From assembly GCA_947476255.1 (NCBI GenBank), contig CANJPY010000019.1, positions 1 to 58,959 of the forward strand: 58,959 nt of DNA. The letters run 5' to 3'. Each line of letters opens with the position of its first letter. Position 1 is the stretch's first letter. Under the pieces are notes generated by a model. That model saw only the letters and a list, made by a program, of their open reading frames with translations. It was not told the origin of the DNA and ran no database searches. Source of the DNA: Chthoniobacteraceae bacterium. GTDB taxonomy: Bacteria > Verrucomicrobiota > Verrucomicrobiia > Chthoniobacterales > Chthoniobacteraceae. Shown one piece after another: positions 36,761-44,202 of the stretch. Position numbers and translations under genes: made by a program.

Positions 36761-39733
36761 TTAATCGAGATAGATGAACTCGTTCATGTTGAGAATCATC
36801 CGGCAGAAAACAAAAAGCCCTTGGGCAGTCACCAAGGCCTTGGACGCCTCAAGCTCGGAGGTTTCGGGATTCCTTTGGAAGGCGAGTTGAAATGCCCGCT
36901 TGATCGCTGGCTCGTGCCCAGGGTCTTCGCTCTCAATGCGAGTCGCGAACTGACGTGCTTGTTGGAGAACAAACTCGTTGTTGCTGAGGGAGAGGGCCTG
37001 CAATGCGGTCGTGGTCTGAACCCGCGCGGGCGTAAGATTGGCGGGGTCAGGACAATCCATAGTGCTCAGAAATTGATGGGGTGTTGTCCGGACGACAAAT
37101 CTGTAAATGCTGCGCTTCCTCAATTCCGGGGTATTCGGAGGTATATACTGGTAAATGGGGGCATAGGCCTCCTTGTATTCAAAATCTTTAAAGCCCGGTC
37201 CTCCCGCCTGGAGATTGAGCGTACCCGCGATGCGCAGCACATAGTCGCGCAATGCCTCCGCATCAAGGCGCCTGGGATTCTGCCGCCACAACAACCGGTT
37301 TGAAGAGTCTTTTTCGCGGGCGAGTGAATTGCCTTGATTGGAGCTCTGTCGGTAGGTCGCGCTTGTGACGATAAGCTTGTGCAGGAGCTTGATCGAGTAC
37401 CCTCCCTTGAGAAACTCCGTTGCGAGCCAGTCTAACAATTCGGGATGGGAGGGGCGGTCGCCTCCCAAGCCAAAGTCGCTTGGCGTGTTCACCAATCCCT
37501 GGCCGAAGTGGTGGTGCCAAAGCCGGTTCGAGATCACGCGCCAGGTCAAAGGATTATCTGGATGTGTAATCCATTGCGCTAGAGCGGCGCGACGCTTTCC
37601 TTCGGGCATTGAGTCGTCCCCAAAATCCGCAGGCATATGGGAGGCCCACCTGAAAGCACCTGGTGAGACGTGCGCACCTTCGTCCTCCGGATTACCCCGT
37701 CGCTGCACGCGCGTCGGTTTGGGCAGGGTGGTGCTGTTGAAAGCGTAAACCGCTGGATCCTCTTTGATTTCAGCCAGGGCTTTTTGCAATTCCTGGCTCT
37801 CCGCATTTAAAGAAGCATAGCGTTGCTGTGTTTGGGAGTCTTGTGAAACAGCAGCAGCACTCAAAAGCCGCGCGTCCCCAAGGAACAGTTGATCCATTCC
37901 GATGCCGTCACCGCCGTCGGTTGCAACGAATGTCAAAAACCGGACGGAGTCTGGGATTTCCAAGACTAAAAACAAGGACTCGGTCTTGGTCATCTTTTGC
38001 CGGTAGACCTTGCGCTCTGAGTCCAGATAAACGGAGAAATCAGCAAAGGAAGAGGGATCCACCTCTCTAGAACCAAAACCAATGGCCGTGGTCAGGCGGA
38101 GCGATCCCCATTGGTTTGCGCTGCGGATTGCATTTAAATCGAAGGTAATTCCGCTGTTGGATGAGAGGCCGAGAACAGAGTGTCCGCTTGTGAGGTAGTC
38201 AATATCGCCTACGCGCGCCTCGGGTTGTGCACTGACTTTTCCGTTTCGGATGCGGTCCCAAGACTGCCCGGAGGTGACAGGAAAATCTGTGATGACCACA
38301 TCTGCCGCCAACTGCAAACCTGAGACTTCCTTCGGATTCTTGGCGCCTTTTGGTAGAAAAACACCCTTAATAAAAGGCATTGGGGCGGCGCTGTTTTGGA
38401 ATATCGGCGGTCTTAAAATATTTGGGGTTTCGGTTTTGAGGAAACTTTGTGCACTGGTTCCGAAGGACCCTGTGACGACGTCGAGGCCGGCCTTGAGAGA
38501 TCCCGTACCAAGGCCGTTACCTCCCCCAACGATGTCTGCGAGATCGAGTCCTTTTCCAAGAAGGCCTGAAAGTTTGGCTTCTACCTTGGCAAGTTGTTGT
38601 TGGAGGCTTGTTCGCTCGATATCAATCACACGGTCGCCCCGGTTGACACCTGCAAACACAGCTTTGAGTGCGTAGTACTCGCGCTGGGTGATGGGATCCA
38701 ATTTATGGTCATGACAGCGTGCACAATTGATCGTGATGCCCATGGAAGCCGTGACAACCTGGGTAAGCATGTCATCGAGATCACCAGCGCGTGCCGAGCG
38801 TTTGAGGACAGCGCTTGTGGTTTCGACGTGGCCGACAAAATCCCAAGGCCCTGCGGCCAGAAAGCCCGTTGCGATGAGAGCAGATTCGTCGTTGGGCGAT
38901 AGCACATCTCCAGCGATTTGGTCCCGTAAGAATTGGTCATACGGCTTGTCCGTATTGAGAGCTGTGATCACGTAGTCGCGGTAGCGCCAAGCATTGGGGC
39001 GCAATTTGTCGCGTTCGAATCCGTGGGTGTCAGCGTAGTGGGCGATATCGAGCCAATGCCTCGCCCAACGCTCTCCGTAGTGGGGCGAAGCAAGGAGTAC
39101 GTCTACGAGTTTTTCATACGCTTTGGGATCCTGGTCCGCGATAAAAGACGCAACCTGCTCAGGGCTCGGAGGAAGCCCCAGCAAGTCAAAGCTCAGCCGC
39201 CGTATAAGTGTTCTTCGGTCAGCTTCGGGAGAGGGAGCTAAACCGTGCTTTGCGAGGCTTTCGCGCACCAATGAGTCGATAGAGGCGGTGGGTGGAAAAT
39301 TGCTTTTGAGCGGCTGCACCGACCAATGTTGCATGCGCTTGTCCTGCGTAGCCGCAAGATCGGCAGCGTTTTCGGGCCATTCTGCGCCGGTATCAATCCA
39401 TTGTTTAATCTTTGCGATCTCGCTTTGGGTGAGCGGTTCTCCCTGAGCCGGCATGCGCTCTTTTTCGTCTTGGGAGATAAGTCGGAGATAGATCGCGCTT
39501 TCATCTGCTTTGCCGGGTTGCAAGACCTGCCCGTTGACTCCTCCTTTGAGCGCAAAAGGTTTGGCGTCGAGGCGCAATTCACCCTTTTGCTTTTTTGGTC
39601 CATGGCACTCTACGCAGCGCTTATCGAAGAGGGGACGAATCTCGGTGTCGAAATCGAGTGCGCCATGGAGAGATGGCAGGAGAGATGAAACAAGACACCA
39701 GAATAGCCATGGGAGGCGTGTGTTGGTGAACAT
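36761..39733 (-). CDS. planctomycete-type cytochrome protein, DUF1549/DUF1553
   Basis: A 990-residue exported protein of the PSCyt1-PSCyt2-PSD1 type. Signal MFTNTRLPWLFWCLVSSLLPSLHG; haem motif CVECH at 40-44 with GPKKQKGELRLD; DUF1549 from about 145 to 360, containing ERWARHWLDIAHYAD and a second CxxCH (CARCHDHKLDPI); DUF1553 from about 700 to 960 (NPLTWRVISNRLWHHHFGQGLVNTPSDFG, LWRQNPRRLDAEALRDYVL). Between them sits an insert of roughly 300 residues with beta-rich sequence (LGLSSNSGITFDLNAIR, VRFLTFVATDGGDGIGMDQLFLGD) that may be an NPCBM-like carbohydrate-binding domain, then a helical linker. First gene of the operon with DUF1501. Confidence 0.92.
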   Translation of the reverse strand: MFTNTRLPWLFWCLVSSLLPSLHGALDFDTEIRPLFDKRCVECHGPKKQKGELRLDAKPFALKGGVNGQVLQPGKADESAIYLRLISQDEKERMPAQGEPLTQSEIAKIKQWIDTGAEWPENAADLAATQDKRMQHWSVQPLKSNFPPTASIDSLVRESLAKHGLAPSPEADRRTLIRRLSFDLLGLPPSPEQVASFIADQDPKAYEKLVDVLLASPHYGERWARHWLDIAHYADTHGFERDKLRPNAWRYRDYVITALNTDKPYDQFLRDQIAGDVLSPNDESALIATGFLAAGPWDFVGHVETTSAVLKRSARAGDLDDMLTQVVTASMGITINCARCHDHKLDPITQREYYALKAVFAGVNRGDRVIDIERTSLQQQLAKVEAKLSGLLGKGLDLADIVGGGNGLGTGSLKAGLDVVTGSFGTSAQSFLKTETPNILRPPIFQNSAAPMPFIKGVFLPKGAKNPKEVSGLQLAADVVITDFPVTSGQSWDRIRNGKVSAQPEARVGDIDYLTSGHSVLGLSSNSGITFDLNAIRSANQWGSLRLTTAIGFGSREVDPSSFADFSVYLDSERKVYRQKMTKTESLFLVLEIPDSVRFLTFVATDGGDGIGMDQLFLGDARLLSAAAVSQDSQTQQRYASLNAESQELQKALAEIKEDPAVYAFNSTTLPKPTRVQRRGNPEDEGAHVSPGAFRWASHMPADFGDDSMPEGKRRAALAQWITHPDNPLTWRVISNRLWHHHFGQGLVNTPSDFGLGGDRPSHPELLDWLATEFLKGGYSIKLLHKLIVTSATYRQSSNQGNSLAREKDSSNRLLWRQNPRRLDAEALRDYVLRIAGTLNLQAGGPGFKDFEYKEAYAPIYQYIPPNTPELRKRSIYRFVVRTTPHQFLSTMDCPDPANLTPARVQTTTALQALSLSNNEFVLQQARQFATRIESEDPGHEPAIKRAFQLAFQRNPETSELEASKALVTAQGLFVFCRMILNMNEFIYLD

Positions 39734-40185
39734 GGCAGGATAAACAGAGTTTGGGTTGGTATTAAGAATACACTGTGCCGTTGCTCGCGCACACGAGAGC
39801 TGGTGGATTACGTAGCTGCGTCTGAGTGCTTGTGCGGCACCGTTTATTGAAGGGAACTATGGATGGAGAATGGAGCGGGACGTGTGAATTGCGGACGAGA
39901 TGCGGGTACCGATACTCCTCATACTGGTCAGAGGTCATACCACTGGTCAAGCCGCGCGTTTTGGCCGCAGGGCGCTGAGGCTTCTGGTCTAGGGATGTTT
40001 TATCTCCGAGGCTCCATACTTTGGGAAAAATACGAGGAGAGGTGACCGGAAGAGATCACTCGATGGATCAAGCCGAGAATCAGGCGCAGACTGGGCTGGA
40101 TTTGGCATTAGCACAGCGGGTGACTCGCGATTAATTCGAGATTTGTGGTTAACCTTTGCCCAGTATGCGGCATTTACGGGTGAGC
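39734..40185. other. regulatory region upstream of sigma factor and DUF1549 operon
   Basis: About 450 bases between divergent units. It contains GTATT/AATAC (39759-39771, 3-base spacer) near the DUF1549 start and two copies of ACTGGTCA (39923-39930 and 39942-39949) whose starts lie 19 bases apart, about 240 bases before the sigma gene. No gene was recognised. Confidence 0.4.
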
Positions 40186-40722
40186 ATGGATGACAGCCCC
40201 CAGGAAATTGATTTCGTCGCGCAATTGACCGAGATTCAACTGTTGCTGCGGCTTTATGTGCACTCGTTGCTGCCGGGAGATGCAGGGGCGCATGATGTGG
40301 TGCAGCAGGCGAACGCGACGCTTTGGCGGAAGCGCGATGAGTTTGCTCCGGGCACAAACTTCAAGGCATGGACTTTTAGCGTGGCGCGTTATGAGGTGCT
40401 GAACCATCGCAAGCAACAGGCACGGGATTCGTGGATGTTGTTTGGCGAAGAACTAGAGCAGATCCTGGCGGATGATTTGGTCGAACGTACAGACGACACC
40501 GAGCGCCGGCATGAGGCGCTTCAAGGATGTCTGAAAAAGCTCCGGCAGGAGGATCGTGAGCTATTAATCCATCGTTACACCGCGACGGCTGGGAGTCTGG
40601 ATGATTTCGCGCAACGCATCGGACGCAGCGTGGGCGGGGTGAAGGTGACATTGCATCGCCTGCGCAATGTTTTGCTGGCTTGCATCGAGAAACAAATGGC
40701 CATCACTGAGGCTGAATCATGA
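40186..40722 (+). CDS. ECF-type RNA polymerase sigma factor
   Basis: A 178-residue sigma-70 family factor of the ECF type abundant in Planctomycetota and Verrucomicrobiota. Region 2 contains LYVHSLLPGDAGAHDVVQQ and GTNFKAWTFSVARYEVLNH (the -10-recognition part); region 4 is SLDDFAQRIGRSVGGVKVTLHRLRNVLLAC, a helix-turn-helix. Start choices are ATG 40186, ATG 40165 and TTG 40156; 40186 gives the N-terminal length usual for this group. It overlaps the FecR-like gene by 4 bases (ATGA), so sigma factor and partner are translationally coupled. It probably controls the locus downstream. Confidence 0.88.
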   Translation: MDDSPQEIDFVAQLTEIQLLLRLYVHSLLPGDAGAHDVVQQANATLWRKRDEFAPGTNFKAWTFSVARYEVLNHRKQQARDSWMLFGEELEQILADDLVERTDDTERRHEALQGCLKKLRQEDRELLIHRYTATAGSLDDFAQRIGRSVGGVKVTLHRLRNVLLACIEKQMAITEAES

Positions 40723-42101
40723 ACCCGAAAGAAAGAAATGAACTCATCGACGCCTTGCTCGAGGGCAAAATCTCCGAACCGGGCATGTTGCGACTGGAAG
40801 CGGAGTTGTCCGTCGATCCCTCGGCGCGTAAGGCGTACTTTGAGCGGATCGCACTCACACAGGCGCTCATGGATGAGGCGAAATCTTCTCAAACACGACA
40901 CACTCACGCCGTGACGAGGCTCCCGAGCATTTGGCTGCAGTGGCGTCCGCTCGCCGCGGCTGCGGCAATGGTGCTCTTCGGGCTGTTGGGCTGGCGGCTG
41001 GCTTCGGGCTCCAGCCGCAGGGGCGGAATCGTCGCGCATTTCGGGGCTTTGCAAGAGTGCCGGTGGGTGGCTGCGAACACGAGGAATGCTCCGGGGGATG
41101 GAGTGCATCGCGGACAGCGGCTGGAGCTGTCGTCGGGAAGTGCGGAGGTCGTGTTCGGAAGCGGAGCGATCGCTAAGCTGAAGGGGCCTTGCATCTTTGA
41201 AGTGGAGTCGGCCAACGGTGGGTTTCTTTTGCTCGGGGAGATGAAGACCCTGGCGGCCACGCCGGAGTCGAAGGGTTTCACAGTGCGCACGCGTACGGCA
41301 CGGGTGGTGGATTTCGGCACGGAGTTTGTGACGTCGGCTTCTGCGGATGGGCAGAGCCGCGTGGAGGTGACTTCGGGCGAAGTGGAGGTGCATCTGAACG
41401 GAGTGCAGAGCCCGCAGCGCTTGCGAAAAGGTGACACGCTTTCGGTCGAGGCCGGGAATGCGCAGGTGATGGCGCGTATCGAGAGCGGGGATGAGACGGC
41501 GGCGTTTCGTTTTCCAACGATTGAACCGCCTTCGGATCGTGATGCGGCCGACCAATCACAAGGCCGGGCGAGCATCCGCGTAGTGAAGGGTGCACTTGCA
41601 GTGAACAAGGTGGCTGGAAGCGCTCCGCCGCAAGCGCTGCTTGATGGGCACGCGCAGTCCCGGCCGGACTCGCCGGAGGAATCGGTCTATTTTGCCAACA
41701 ACGTGGATGGGATGCTGCTTCTTGATTTGAGCAGGGCCATTTCCATCGCGCGCATCAACACTTACTCTTGGCATCAAAACGGAACCTTTGCCGACCAGCG
41801 CGTGCGTGCGGTCCAGAAGTTCGGCCTCTACGGCTTCGCCGGGGATCAGGCGCCGCCCACGGAAGGACGACTGACGGAGTCTGGTTGGACTCTAATCGCG
41901 CGGGTGAATTCGGACGAATTCTTCCGCGTCACCGAGCCGAGAGACCGGCCCGCGCAGCAGGCCTGTTCGATTAGCGGAGCGCATGGACTTGTGGGCCGCT
42001 ATCGCTTTCTGCTTTGGGAGTTTCAAGGAACACAAGGCCCCAATACCCGGGACACCAACCCGACTTTCTACGGGGAAATAGACGTCCATGAAAAACGATA
42101 A
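40719..42101 (+). CDS. FecR-like anti-sigma factor with C-terminal discoidin-like domain
   Basis: A 460-residue membrane protein. The cytoplasmic part (1-80) should bind the sigma factor; the membrane helix is near 84-100 (AAAAAMVLFGLLGWRLA); a FecR domain follows at about 110-245 (RGQRLELSSGSAEVVFGSGA, VRTRTARVVDFGTEF, VEVTSGEVEVHL). The last 170 residues (YFANNVDGMLLLDLS, INTYSWHQNGTFADQRV, YRFLLWEFQGTQG) look like a discoidin/F5-8-type beta-sandwich, which could sense a carbohydrate. It overlaps the start of the downstream DUF1592 remnant by 14 bases. Its C-terminal end is duplicated as a relic at 54483-54635. Confidence 0.85.
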   Translation: MNPKERNELIDALLEGKISEPGMLRLEAELSVDPSARKAYFERIALTQALMDEAKSSQTRHTHAVTRLPSIWLQWRPLAAAAAMVLFGLLGWRLASGSSRRGGIVAHFGALQECRWVAANTRNAPGDGVHRGQRLELSSGSAEVVFGSGAIAKLKGPCIFEVESANGGFLLLGEMKTLAATPESKGFTVRTRTARVVDFGTEFVTSASADGQSRVEVTSGEVEVHLNGVQSPQRLRKGDTLSVEAGNAQVMARIESGDETAAFRFPTIEPPSDRDAADQSQGRASIRVVKGALAVNKVAGSAPPQALLDGHAQSRPDSPEESVYFANNVDGMLLLDLSRAISIARINTYSWHQNGTFADQRVRAVQKFGLYGFAGDQAPPTEGRLTESGWTLIARVNSDEFFRVTEPRDRPAQQACSISGAHGLVGRYRFLLWEFQGTQGPNTRDTNPTFYGEIDVHEKR

Positions 42102-42271
42102 TCGCCCCACCCTTCCCAGCCTCCTGCCAGACTGCTTGCCGTTGCGGGCGCAGCACGAGGGGAGCTTCCGCGGCCCTCGCCGAAATCGTCGCGCGCACCA
42201 AGAAACAGGGGGGCGGCATCCGCACGCTGCTCCACCAGACCGTCGCCAGCCCATTCTTCCAGACCCGCTGA
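42088..42271 (+). pseudogene. DUF1592 gene remnant with internal deletion, copy A
   Basis: The first 80 or so bases after ATG 42088 align with the N-terminus of the intact DUF1592 gene at 54625 (both end in a GAGCTTCCGC string after LLP-rich signal sequence). The next bases jump straight to that protein's C-terminus: from about 42170 one frame reads SAALAEIVARTKKQGGG, then IRTLLHQ, ending in SPFFQTR and a TGA at 42269-42271. About 2.4 kb of coding sequence, including both haem motifs, is missing and the two ends are out of frame. The open frame from 42088 instead runs into the HMA-like gene, giving a chimeric ORF that I consider accidental. Confidence 0.85.
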
Positions 42272-42849
42272 TGAAAACCCTCACGCTCCTGCTTTGTCTG
42301 GTGACCCTCAGCCTCCGGACCGAGGAATCCCGCCACCGGGTCTTCGACCTCAGCGACCCTAATCGTGAGCTGGACCTGCGCGAACAACTCAAGGCCGTGC
42401 CCGAGGTGGAACCGACCGCTCTCGACCTCGAAACTGCCGAGGCCACCTTCAGCTACGACGTGCCGAACCTGTTGCCCGACGCGAAGAATCCACCGACCGC
42501 CGAGGCAATCGCAAAGCGCCTCGATGAGCTCGTGAAAAAGGCTTCCAAGAAACCCGTTTCGGGCCACGTCACATTTTCACTTAAGCCGCTCTCAGCCGTC
42601 CCGACGGACCGGCTCCAGAAGATCGAAATCCAGCTCGGCCTGCTCGATTGCAAAGGTTGCCGCTACACGGCCTACCTCGCCTGCACGAAAGTCGACGGCG
42701 TGGAGAACGTCAGCGTCGGAGATGCCTCGCTGGTCACCGTTTGAGTCGAATCTTCCAAGACCAACCGCGAAGTTCTCATAGCCGCCCTGAAGAAGGTGCG
42801 CATCGGAATTCCCAGACAGTACCCATCTACCAAAGAACTACCTCCATGA
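42271..42849 (+). pseudogene. HMA-like secreted protein, copy A, with premature stop
   Basis: Paralogue of 23677-24240 and 57270-57812. From ATG 42271 (overlapping the TGA of the DUF1592 remnant) it encodes a signal-like start (MKTLTLLLCLVTLSL), an HMA-like first domain without cysteines, and a second domain with CKGC (Cys127, Cys130). The reading frame stops at TGA 42742-42744, after 157 residues. Beyond this stop the same frame continues with VESSKTNREVLIAALKK, matching the other paralogues, and would end at 42849, overlapping the DUF1552 start by 4 bases. The stop sits where copy B has a Trp codon (TGG to TGA). A 157-residue product that keeps the CxxC might still be made. Confidence 0.8.
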
Positions 42850-44102
42850 ATATCAGCACTCGGAGCGCCCTCTCGCGACGTACCTTCCTTAAAGCCGCCG
42901 GCACCACGCTCGCTCTTCCGTGGCTTGAAGCCATGTTCCCCGCCTTTGCCAAAGCCGAGGCTGCCAAAAAAATCCCCCGCCGCATGGTCGCCATCGAGAC
43001 GAACATGGGCATCATGCCTCAGTTTTTCTTTCCCGAGAAAGCCGGCCTCGACTACGCCCTCACACCCTATTTGGAAAAGCTCGCGGAGCATCGCGGGCAA
43101 ATGACGATCTTCTCCGGCACCAGTCATCCCGGCGTCACCGGAGCGCACGCCGCGGAGCGCTGCTTTCTGACCGCAACGCCGCATCCCGAGCGCGGCGGCT
43201 TCCGCAATGGCGTGTCGCTTGACCAAGTCGCCGCCGAGCAGCTTGGCAATGAAACGCGCTTTCCGTCGCTCACCCTCGCGATGTCGAATGAAGGCGGCCC
43301 GACGCTCAGCTACACGCGCAGCGGAGCGCCCATTCCTCCAGACAAAAGCCCGCGCAAACTCTTTGAAAAACTGTTTGTGCAGGGCAAGCCCGAGGAAGTC
43401 GCCGCCAACGTGGAGGCCCTGCGTCAGGGCCGCAGCTTGCTTGACTTCGTGGGCGGTCAGACCAAGCGGCTTAACCGCAGCCTTTCCAAGGCCGACCAGC
43501 AGCGCATGGAGCAATACTACACGTCGGTGCGTGAGTTGGAACAGCGCCTGCACAGTGCCGAGGCTTGGGAATACAAGCCGAAGGCTGTGGTCCAAGCGCA
43601 GCCGCCCAAAGACATCGACGACGCCCGCGAGTTCGTTCGCCGCACGCAGCTCACACTCGATGTCGTCAACCTCGCGCTGGAAACGGACTCAACGCGGTTC
43701 GTGACCTTCTTCATCGACACCACCGTCATTCACAATATCACGCACCACGGCAACCGGGCTGAAACCATTCAGGAACTCCGCGTCCATGAGGAAGGCCAGT
43801 TTGCAGCGTTGAACAACTTCCTCACGACGCTCGCCGCCGCGAAGGAGGACGGGCAAACGCTGCTAGAGCGTACGATGGTCCTCTATGGCACCCCCATGGG
43901 TAACGCGAGCTCGCACAGTAACATCAACCTCCCCGTGCTCCTCGCCGGGGGCGGTTTCAAGCACGGCCAGCACCTCGCTTTTGACACGAAGAACAACTAT
44001 CCGCTCCCGAAGCTTTTCATATCGATGCTCCAACGCCTTGGACTTGAGACCGATGAGTTCAGCACGGGCAGCGGCACGATGAAAGGGCTGGAGCTGGCGT
44101 GA
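42846..44102 (+). CDS. DUF1552-family Tat-exported protein, copy A
   Basis: A 418-residue intact DUF1552 protein. Twin-arginine signal SRRTFLKAAGTTLALPWLE near 9-27, then PRRMVAIETNMGIMPQFFFP, SGTSHPGVTGAHAAERCFLTA, GFRNGVSLDQVAAEQLGNE, the helix YYTSVRELEQRLH, DTTVIHNITHHGNRAE and MGNASSHSNINLPVLLAGGG. Start ATG 42846 opens the Tat signal; the open frame upstream is HMA-like DNA in another frame. It is the only undamaged gene of copy A's DUF1592/HMA-like/DUF1552 trio and is nearly identical over long blocks to the pseudogene at 57836-58543. Confidence 0.92.
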   Translation: MNISTRSALSRRTFLKAAGTTLALPWLEAMFPAFAKAEAAKKIPRRMVAIETNMGIMPQFFFPEKAGLDYALTPYLEKLAEHRGQMTIFSGTSHPGVTGAHAAERCFLTATPHPERGGFRNGVSLDQVAAEQLGNETRFPSLTLAMSNEGGPTLSYTRSGAPIPPDKSPRKLFEKLFVQGKPEEVAANVEALRQGRSLLDFVGGQTKRLNRSLSKADQQRMEQYYTSVRELEQRLHSAEAWEYKPKAVVQAQPPKDIDDAREFVRRTQLTLDVVNLALETDSTRFVTFFIDTTVIHNITHHGNRAETIQELRVHEEGQFAALNNFLTTLAAAKEDGQTLLERTMVLYGTPMGNASSHSNINLPVLLAGGGFKHGQHLAFDTKNNYPLPKLFISMLQRLGLETDEFSTGSGTMKGLELA

Positions 44103-44202
44103 AAGACTTGAGCCGCCACGAATAGGTTCATTGACGCGGGTCTTGCCGCGCCCTCAACCGCTGGTTCTGGCGAAAAATTAAAACAAAAAGAAACAACACA
44201 AA

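Noticed and set aside
40575-41555. 326-codon open frame on the minus strand
   Set aside because: Antisense to the sigma/FecR genes, very Arg/His rich, typical of high-GC antisense frames.
42088-42744. 218-codon open frame apparently encoding one protein
   Set aside because: It is an accidental in-frame join of the DUF1592 remnant with the HMA-like gene; its first 61 codons read the DUF1592 C-terminal DNA in the wrong frame.
42672-43595. 307-codon open frame on the minus strand
   Set aside because: Antisense to the DUF1552 copy A gene; no own features.
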